Shown here: positions 56,216-64,000 of the stretch, piece by piece
Layout of the letters: each line of letters begins with the position of its first letter
Position numbering within the stretch: position 1 is the first letter of the stretch
Assembly: GCA_035771165.1 (NCBI GenBank)
Contig: JAWNZC010000122.1
Coordinates: 62,001 to 126,000, forward strand
Length of the DNA stretch: 64,000 nt
Direction: 5' to 3'
DNA from: Paragorgia papillata
Taxonomy: Eukaryota; Cnidaria; Anthozoa; Scleralcyonacea; Coralliidae
Translations under genes and position numbers: made by a program
Notes under the pieces: model-generated
Told to the model about the DNA's origin: nothing
Databases searched by the model: none
The model's input: the letters and a program-made list of their open reading frames with translations, nothing else

Positions 56216-56383
56216 ATGAAATTTTCGCCTGAGAAGATATATTACAAATCTTCTCAGAATGTTCCAATTAGTATAAATATGTAAAGTCCCTGAGGATGAC
56301 ATAGGCACTTTAACTTAGTGTTGTGTAAATAGTTACAGAGATTCGAACACAAAAATAGGCGCGTAATGCATGCACGTAGGGAA

Positions 56384-56700
56384 GCACGGGTGGCGTGTGC
56401 TGTTAGGGCGCTGCCTCTCACCGCTGTAGTTAAAGCCCAGTTAGACGGGGTTAGTACTTGGATGGGTGACCGTCTAGGAATAACCCCGTTCTCGAACTTG
56501 AATTTCATGTGAGTAGAGTTTAGTTGGCCTCTCCTGTGCTCCGAGGGTTTTTCGCAGGGTTCTGCGGTTTTCCTCCCTCCGTAAAATCAACACGTTAGGT
56601 CTTAGCTTATGTCGTGCACTTTTAACATGAGCCTCTGGCTCGGATGATTGGGCGACCACATCCTGTATTTACGACGTTAAATAAATCATTACTCATTACG
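56384..56700 (+). repeat. SINE with tRNA-like and 5S-like parts
   Basis: The head (GGGTGGCGTGTGCTG ... GCGCTGCCTCTCACC) resembles the A-box side of tRNA-derived SINEs. It is followed by GTTAGTACTTGGATGGGTGA and CCGTCTAGGAAT (56450-56482), which matches the internal control region of 5S rRNA genes. Then comes a body with CTCCGAGGGTTTTTCGCAGG / TTCTGCGGTTTTCCTCCC, similar to a core found in many metazoan SINEs, and a tail ending GACGTTAAATAAATC. Orientation plus. Assignment rests on remembered consensus sequences. Confidence 0.6.
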
Positions 56701-56744
56701 TGTCTACTGCCATTACATGTATTTGAATTGTTAACATGGAACAG

Positions 56745-57632
56745 CCAACAGAGTTATCAACAAACAGAGCTAACGTTACAGAGTTAACAGCTGACGGAGT
56801 TAAAAGCTAACAGAGTTAACAACTAACAGAGTTAACAGCTAACAGAGTAAACAGCTAACGGAGTTAAAAGCTAACGGAGTTAACAGCTAACAGAGTTAAC
56901 AGCTAACAGAGTTAACAGCTAACAGAGTTAACAACTAACAGAGTTAACAGCTAACAGAGTTAACAGCTAACGGAGTTAAAAGCTAACGGAGTTAACAGCT
57001 AACAGAGTTAACAACTAACAGAGTTAACAGCTAACGGAGTTAACAGCTAACAGAGTTAACAACTAACAGAGTTAACAGCTAACAGAGTTAACAGCTAACA
57101 GAGTAAACAGCTAACAGAGTTAACAACTAACAGAGTTGACAGCTAACGGAGTTAAAAGCTAACGGAGTTAACAGCTAACAGAGTTAACAGCTAACAGAGT
57201 TAACAGCTAACGGAGTTAACAGCTAACAGAGTTAACAGCTAACAGAGTTAACAGCTAACAGAGTTAACAACTAACAGAGTTAACTCTGTTAGTTGTTAAC
57301 TCTGTTAGCTGTTAACTCTGTTAGCTGTTAACTCCGTTAGCTTTTAACTCCGTTAGCTGTTAACTCTGTTAGTTGTTAACTCTGTTAGCTGTTAACAGCT
57401 AACAGAGTTAACAGCTAACAGAGTTAACAGCTAACAGAGTTAATAGCTAACAGAGTAAACAGCTAACAGAGTTAACAACTAACAGAGTTAACAACTAACG
57501 GAGTTAACAACTAACGGAGTTAACAGCTAACGGAGTAAATAGCTAACAGAGTTAACAGCTAACAGAGTTAACAGCTAACAGAGTTAACAGCTAACAGAGT
57601 TAACAGCTAACAGAATTAACAGCTAATAGAAT
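56745..57632. repeat. 16-bp minisatellite with an internal inversion
   Basis: About 55 units of GAGTTAACAGCTAACA with variants (AACTAACA, AGCTAACG). From about 57281 to 57392 the units run on the opposite strand (TGTTAGCTGTTAACTC), then the original direction resumes. Higher-order blocks of several units are visible. Confidence 0.95.
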
Positions 57633-57844
57633 TGCGTAGTGCGCATGCGCGTAGTAGACAAAATGGATGTAATCATGATATTATTACATAATAACATTAC
57701 TAAATTGATATAAATCTTTGTTTTAATCAGGATTTATACGTATTACACTCCACTCAGAAAACAAACAACAAATCATTGTTATTGTTTATAACCATATACG
57801 TCTGACTGAAGGAAAAAACTGAAACTTCGCGTGAATTAGGTAAT

Positions 57845-60800
57845 TTACTTTTTATTCCAGTATAAATACTCTTCATATTGTGCTCTGAAACCGTGATAGG
57901 CTTTGTCGTTTTGTGGGCTTGTTATAAACCGTAGATACATGTAGTTTGTAGTGACCACGGGGTCAGCTAAAGCAATGGTGCCACTGAAGTTAATCAAAGG
58001 CAGAGTACCGTCTTGGTAAGGACCTTCGCGGATCTCTATTCGATCGTACGACGACTGGGTGTTAAAGTCGGTGAATTTCAGTCCGATTTTTTTGTTTGGT
58101 GAATGGATAAGCCAAGAGCATTCAGCATTCGAGGGATATTGACCTTTGTAGTTGGGACTCTGGATTACGCCAGTCGATGTTTCAAGCATTCCACCACAAT
58201 CTGTGAAAATAAGGATATTTGTTTTGTTTCATTTTTCCCAACATCTTTTTTATAGAGAGAACTCGTAAAATTGTAATGGAAGACTTTTTACAACTTTTCT
58301 GTATCATTCTTGGTTTGATATATAAATGGCGTCGAAACCTGGGTACAGCATTCCCATGTATTACAAAATCACTTATGCCTGCATGCTTGCTCAACATGAA
58401 ATGTTCAGTGTCACGAGGAGTTTAAAGGGAATGGCAACAAATATTAAGTTTGTCTAATTTGAAAGAACTCATAAAATTGTAATAGAAGATCCTTTACAAC
58501 TTTTTCGTATCTTTCTGCGTTTTCAAGATATTTCAATTTGTTTGATATGTAAATGAGATGGTCTCTGACGTCAGGAGTGGGGTACAATATTTTCATACAG
58601 AGCAAAATCACTTACATATCTAACATGAAATGTTCAGCGTCGCAAGGAGTTTTTATGTGCACAGTTTCAAATGATTTCGCTGAACAAACTTAGAGATATA
58701 ACTGGTTTTGCTACATGTGAAAATATTTTACCCCACACCTGACGTCAGAGACCATTTAATTTACATATCAAACAAATTGAAATATCTTGAAAACGAAGAG
58801 AGATACGAAAAAGTTGTAAAGGATGTTCTGTTACAATTTTATGAGTTCTTTCAAATTAGACAAACTTAATTTTTAGTGCTATTGCCCTTTAATGTGCACA
58901 GATTCAAGTGATTTTGTTGAACAAACTCCGAGATATAACTGATTTTGCTAGGTGTGAAAATGCTCTACCCTGCTAATGACGTCAGAGGCCATCTTATTTA
59001 CATATCAAACAAACTGAATTAACTCAAATACGGAAAAGTTGTAAAGAAAGGTCTTCCTTAACCATTTCATGAGTTCTTCCTTATTAGACAAACTTAATTT
59101 AAATTACCAACAAAAATTATTAAGTTTGTCTTATTTGAAAGAACACTTAAAATGATAGAGTAACATATTTTGCAGTTTTTCGTTTCCTTGCTAAAATTAA
59201 ACATTTTGACGTCACATATGCATATTAATAAGTTATTGGACGTTATATATCTGCTATGAAGGAAGCGTGTGTGTGTGTTTCTCTCAAAACATCAAACATG
59301 TAGATTTTCAAGTGATTATGTTTGATAATAACAAAGATATATAACCTTATCCGAGAACTCAATAGGGACCTTACGAAGTACGACGGCAACTTCGACGACG
59401 ACGTCTTCTAAACAAAAGAATTCTAGTTGTGGAACAAAGAGAATGAATAATTTTTAGTCCCTAGAGTAATCTCAACAGCGTCCTCGTTCTTTTTACAACG
59501 CCACTTAGAGCATTCCCACGTCTTCAGGACGACGTCAACGGCCAAAAGATGAGAACTGTTGTTTAAGATTGACTTCAATACAGACACTACAATATTGCTT
59601 TTTAGCAGTACTGCGGCGTTTTGGAAGTCATTAAACTAGCTTCAACTATCAAATATAATAGTCAGTTAGCCGTGACCTTTTTTAATTATAAAGTTTATGT
59701 TGCTTTTTAACCGCCGTCGTCTTCCTAGCATCGTAAGGTCCCTAATTATGCACATACGACGTTAAAATTTGCATATCAAACGAACTGAAATATCTCAGGA
59801 TCTCAAGAGCGAAGCAAGGAAACGAAAAACTGCAAAAGATGTTACTTTGTCATTTTAAGTGTTCTTTCAAATAAGACAAACTTAATTTTCGTTTCATAGG
59901 CACTATGTTATATAAATAAAAAAAATTAGAATAAACTACTGTATGTTATTTGCTTACGGACTTACCAACTTGTTGATAGCGGATTATAAAACCATTGCTA
60001 CTGGTAGCACCATCAGAAACAAATCGTATTCTGATACTATTGCTGGACGACGTCAAGGGAAGCGGTTTGTAACTAACTCCAGAAAATTCTATGATTGGAT
60101 CTGTTTTACCAGAGTCGAAGATATGAATAAAGTCCTTCGAACTCTCTGTTTTGAATTCTCCAAAGGAAATTTTGATTTTCTTTCCTCTTGGGACATCGAT
60201 TTGCCAGGTACAGTAGAGGTTATTGTCGTAGTTGTTGGGGAAGTTTGGCGATCTAATTTCTCCCGAAGGACCATGCATGAAACTACCACAAGATGTCTCT
60301 AACGAAAGAAACAAATTATCAAGATAATGATGATGATATATTTGTTTTATAATAATCATCTTTAATTAATATACATCCAGCATTAATATATACAGGTAAT
60401 TATATAAGGTATTGTTTTTGTTCAAAATAGAATATGTATTTATATGACATTAAGATAATAATGACCTATAGAAGAAGAAGAAGAAGAAGAAGAAGAAGAA
60501 GAAGAAGAAGAAGAAGAAGAAGAAGAAGAAGAAGAAGAAGAAGAAGAAGAAGAAGAAGAAGAAGAAGAAGAAGAAGAAGAAGAAGAAGAAGAAGAAGAAG
60601 GAGAAGGAGAAGGAGAAGGAGAAGGAGAAGGAGAAGGAGAAGGAGAAGGAGAGGAGAAGGAGAAGGAGAAGGAGAAGGAGAAGGAGAAGGAGAAGGAGAA
60701 GGAGAAGGAGAAGGAGAAGAAGAAGAAGGAGGAGGAGGAGGAGGAGGAGGAGCAGAAGAACAACAACATCAACATCAACAAAAATAACAACAATAACAAT

Positions 60801-63178
60801 TAGAATTATTAGTCAATTTCAGGTGAAAGCTTAATATATGATCAATCAACTCTTTTTGGGTGGCATCCAACTCTTCGAATCCACCAAAGAGATAGAGTTA
60901 AACAATGTGGATGCACTAACTTGGACCATACCTGTATGACTCGAAACTCTTTCCTTTGCTTGATTTCAGGTTGTGCACGTGATCGATTCTTTGTAGTTCA
61001 AAAGATCTTGTCCAAGTGTTTTGACGAAGTACTTGATGTGTGGCCTTTAAATCAGCGCTCCGCAAACTTTCAAGCCGGTGACCCATGAAATGTTCATGCA
61101 CTGAACCACATCCCACCGTCAGAGTACACGTAAGGCGCGCTATCTACGGGGGGGGGGATGCCCCTAGAATACTAAAAAGTGCTCATTTCAGAATGAAGGA
61201 AATCCCAATCCCAGTCTCGGAAATGCAATTTCCTGCATTCTGAAATGAACACTTTTTAGCAAAATCAACGAATATAATCCAACAGAAACACGGTTATCCA
61301 CAGCGCACAATATGACATTGGCGCGCGGATCGAGGGACATAAAATTTTACGTGGACGGATTTCAATTGGGGAAAAAACGGAGTAGGCAGACCAAAAATTA
61401 CAATCGCCGATAATTTTTTTCCAAAGAAAAAGAAACGATTCAAGGGTGTTTTTTTCAAAAATAACTTAAAAATTATAAGCTTGGGAACGTATTAGCAAAA
61501 TGTATTTATCACAAAATATAATTGAATAAAAATATAAGGGAATTAGACATTTTCGTTTGAAATTTTTGAACAATTAAAAGCGCGGAAAATGAATGCTTAA
61601 CAGGTGTGAACATGAAACGAAACGAACAAGCTCAAAAGTAAGGTAAACGGCAAAATCTGAAGACGCAAACGATGAGTTAAAAAACAAATAAGAAAACGGA
61701 CCAAAAGCCATATAATAAATGGCTTATTAACTTCGTTTCCTCGGTCTTCAATAAAAAAATCCAGTATTTCGCAGAAACGCTTTGCGGCCGCGCTATGCAT
61801 TCTTCTCGCAAGGACCTGGGTACTAGACTGTCTATTCCGAATTACTTACGGGCACAGGAAGGTGCAACGCCACTCCATACTCCGTTTGCTTGGCAACGTC
61901 GAGAATTTGAGCCAACTAACTTGTAGCCAGGGTTACAATCAAATCTTAGGATTTCATTGTACGTGAACTTATCTCCAACTCGAAAGCCGTTTGCGGGAGC
62001 TGCTTGGGCACCACAGTTCATCACTTATATATTCAATGAAAATATAAATATATATAAATTAACCACAATATTGCAAAACCGCGTGTGGGAGACTTTTAAC
62101 ATTTCTCTGACATACTTACAAAATGGTACTTACATTGACATGATGGCAAAGAACCTGTCCATTTTGCGGTGGATTCTCCACAGGATCGAGTTCTGTCTCC
62201 AACAAGTTTATAACCTTTCTGGCAAGTGTACTGAACAATTGAGCCATACGTATGACTGGTGCCATGTTTAAAACCATTGTATGGTACACCTGGGTTGCCA
62301 CAAGATCGAGCTAGACAAGAGTAATAGCTTGATTAATAATCGACACTAGATAGCATCTTTCACTATAAGAGAATGGAGTGGAGTGGAGCGAAGTGGAGTG
62401 GAGTGGAGCGAAGTGGAGTGGAGTGGAGTGGAGTGGAGTGAAGTCGCGTAGAGTGGAGTGGAGTGGAGTGAAGTGGAGTGGAGTGAAATGAAGTGGAGTG
62501 GAGTGAAATGAAGTGGAGTGGAGTGGAGTGGAGTGGAGTGGAGTGAAGTGAAGTGGAGTGGAGTGGAGTGAAGTGGAGTGAAGTCGAGTGAAGTGAAGTG
62601 AAGTGAAGTGGAGTGAAGTGAAGTGGAGTGAAGTAGAGCGAAGTAGAGCGAAGTAGAGTAGAGTAGAGTAGAGTGGAGTGGAGTGGAGTGGAGTGGAGTG
62701 GAGTGGAGTGGAGTGGAGTGAGGTGATCATGAACTGAAGTAAAATGATGTAATGTGATGATGATATGTGATGTGATGTGAAGTGAAGTGATGTAATGCAA
62801 TGTATAATGCAATGTAATATGTAAAGTAATGTAGAATGTAATGTAATGTAATACGGAATGCAATGAAATGGAATGAAATAAGTGGAATTGAAATGGGATG
62901 GAACGGATTAAAATGGAATAAGATGAAATGAAGTAAAATTGAATGAATTATATAGAATGCATGGATATATTCCAGTTTGGTATGGTCAATATCTTGACAT
63001 TTACCTAAACATTCCGGTAATGGTGCACTCCATTTTCCGTTCGCCAGACACTTGATCTCGTGTGCGCCTTCGAGATGATGTCTTGATTTGCAGCTGAAAC
63101 TAATTGTCGAATTATACTTATAATAGTTGCCATGTCGGTAGCCATTGTAAGGAATACCAGGGTATCCACAGTCGACAA
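57845..63178 (-). CDS. CUB/sushi modular protein, 3' part (three CCP, two CUB modules)
   Basis: Exons in transcript order: CCP1 63178-63005, CCP2 62310-62134, CCP3 62023-61850, CUB1 60298-59966, CUB2 58200-57845 (TAA at 57847-57845). Each internal exon has length divisible by 3 (174, 177, 174, 333) and phase-1 boundaries, the classic symmetric module exons. CCP signatures: DCGYPGIPYNGY ... FSCKSRHHLEG ... NGKWSAPLPEC; SCGNPGVPYNGF ... YTCQKGYKLVG ... PSC; NCGAQAAPANGF ... FDCNPGYKLVG ... WSGVAPSC. CUB signatures: SCGSFMHGPSGEIRSPNFPNNY and CGGMLETSTGVIQSPNYKGQY ... IEIREG ... HGFRAQYEE. Extracellular, ligand-binding type. The 5' end is outside the window. No membrane segment or lesion is seen in these exons. 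Whether 57845 is the true end is likely but unproved. Confidence 0.88.
58437..59905. repeat. Several palindromic MITE copies in the CUB1-CUB2 intron
   Basis: Left and right halves of the TTAAGTTTGTCTTATTTGAA family occur at 58450-58870, 58880-59100 and 59116-59905. The motifs GACGTCAGAG and TTTGATATGTAAAT recur. They are the same family as the transporter-intron palindrome at 40704-41148. A separate MITE is nested at 59362-59745. Confidence 0.78.
59362..59745. mobile_element. MITE with TAGGGACCTTACGA ends
   Basis: TAGGGACCTTACGA ... CGACGGC and GCCGTCGTC ... TCGTAAGGTCCCTA are inverse. It is nested in the palindromic MITE. Confidence 0.8.
60468..60770. repeat. 300-bp pure purine tract
   Basis: (GAA)n, then (GAGAAG)n, then (GGA)n with almost no pyrimidine on the plus strand. 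It lies in the CUB/sushi intron. The poly-Arg and poly-Ser frames are artefacts. Such mirror-symmetric tracts can form triplex DNA (known property). Confidence 0.96.
61140..61262. repeat. Hairpin and G-rich block
   Basis: AAAAAGTGCTCATTTCAGAATG and the inverse form a stem around 61165-61258. It is preceded by GGGGGGGGGATGCCCC, the G-rich block of the dispersed TTTCCTGCATT repeat. Confidence 0.75.
61263..61849. other. Intron sequence, no exon seen
   Basis: AT-rich. At 61706-61745 it has a CATATAATAAATGGCTTATTAAC motif like the ends of the MITE at 5850. No CUB or CCP signature on the minus strand. Confidence 0.5.
62369..62720. repeat. (GGAGT)n satellite in the intron between CCP1 and CCP2
   Basis: About 70 units of GGAGT, GAAGT and similar, all on one strand. 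It is followed to about 62950 by TGATG and TAATG pentamers that look like decayed versions. The LHSTP frames on the minus strand are artefacts. Confidence 0.95.
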
Positions 63179-63421
63179 CTAAACAACAAAGAATTAAAAT
63201 AGAAAGGAAGTTAACACATAATTTTCTAGAACAGTCAACCACTGCTTACGGACATCACAACATCGCGCGCTGCACGAAAAAATAGGTTTTCTCATATTCG
63301 CTATAGATTGTTTAACTTTGAAATCTGTGTTTCTAGGTTACGACGGTTTGGCCTTGGCGAAGTCAGTCGAGGAATGAACCACGCTAAATATATGAAATAG
63401 CTTCTCAATCGTCAATTATAG

Positions 63422-63881
63422 TACATGCGTAAAAACGCACAACTTGTTCACGGTTGTCAACAGGCGTGAACAATGTTGTGCTGCTCGCCGTGAACAAGCT
63501 GTCAACAAGTTGTTCACGTATGGTTCGAACAACTTGTTCACGGATAAATCAACAGTCATGAACAAGTTGTTCCAACAGCACATTTTTATAGCCAACAACG
63601 TTGTTCGCACATGATACAACATGTTGTAACAGCATGACGAAATAACAACGATGAACAACAATGTTACAACAATGGTGAACATGGTTGATGTATCAACACG
63701 TTCTTCGGTTGTTACAACATGCGTGAACAACGGTTGTTGTTTCATCAAGCTGTAACAACTTATTGAAACAATGTTGAACAATGTTGTTCATTTATCAATG
63801 TTGTTCACATATGTCAACAAGTTGTTACAGCATTGTTCAGGCAACAATGCTGTAACAACTTGCGAGATTTTTACGCGTGTA
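63422..63881. mobile_element. MITE with TACATGCGTAAAAA ends
   Basis: Left TACATGCGTAAAAACGCAC and right ending GATTTTTACGCGTGTA are inverse. The interior is built of AACAATGTTGTTC-like palindromes. It is a relative of the transporter-intron element at 12010-12660. It lies upstream of CCP1, in an intron or the flank of the gene. Confidence 0.8.
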
Positions 63882-64000
63882 GACGGACTTGGTGATATTG
63901 GTGCATATTGGATTAGACAATGGTTTTACGTGAATCTTTAATTAAGAAATGTGGTAATAAACGGTTCTTTGTTTGTGCCGTTTATTATCTGATTGCTTAA

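Noticed and set aside
60434..60799. Poly-Arg and poly-Ser proteins
   Set aside because: Simple purine repeat translated in each direction.
62311..62863. Frames with LHSTPLHSTP repeats on the minus strand
   Set aside because: Translation of the (GGAGT)n satellite; the real exons are the CCP modules on either side.

Overview
This is nuclear DNA of an animal, most likely a cnidarian (coral or anemone grade). It is AT-rich, its genes have spliced introns, and it holds two recognisable metazoan genes: a Golgi transport protein of the GOT1 family and a CUB/sushi modular protein. It is packed with short inverted-repeat DNA transposons, and some SINE-like tails resemble ones I associate with corals and anemones. 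The phylum is inferred from style and repeat types, not proved.

Layout. 1-1040: two abutting minisatellites (48-bp and 27-bp units). 2946-44434: three tandem copies (A, B, C) of a 10-14 kb unit. Each copy carries one intact two-exon gene for a 468-residue major-facilitator protein, most like the MFSD6 group: A 7895-13059, B 25116-31148, C 39441-42635. Between A and B lie two tandem 209-bp MITEs, one split by a 1.26-kb element carrying a broken ZAD-like zinc-finger gene, and then a 3.2-kb fold-back element. 44716-48328: a hAT transposon with an 8-bp target duplication and a decayed transposase gene, itself interrupted by the same 209-bp MITE. 49040-53811: a complete five-exon GOLT1 gene whose exons are too short to appear as long open frames. 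53832-57640: nested MITEs, a SINE with tRNA-like and 5S-like parts, and a 16-bp minisatellite. 57845-63178 (minus strand): the 3' part of a gene with three sushi modules and then two CUB modules, all joined by phase-1 introns. 63422-63881: another MITE.

The strongest story is the history of the triplicated locus. Shared and private insertions with target-site duplications, plus base differences inside exon 1, show that copy B is a hybrid: its left half matches C and its right half matches A. The switch falls inside the coding exon between about 26064 and 26161. This is the product expected from one unequal crossover between an A-type and a C-type gene. Later events are visible as insertions private to one copy: a hAT element in B, and a MITE downstream of the A gene. 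A deletion at the B/C junction is also visible.

A second theme is a MITE family with TAGCCTGG termini, a 208-209 bp length and 9-bp target duplications (six copies), of the kind made by Mutator-like transposases. A related element with TAGCCTGCG termini and the same 9-bp signature carries a host-like gene fragment. No autonomous transposase for this family is in the window.
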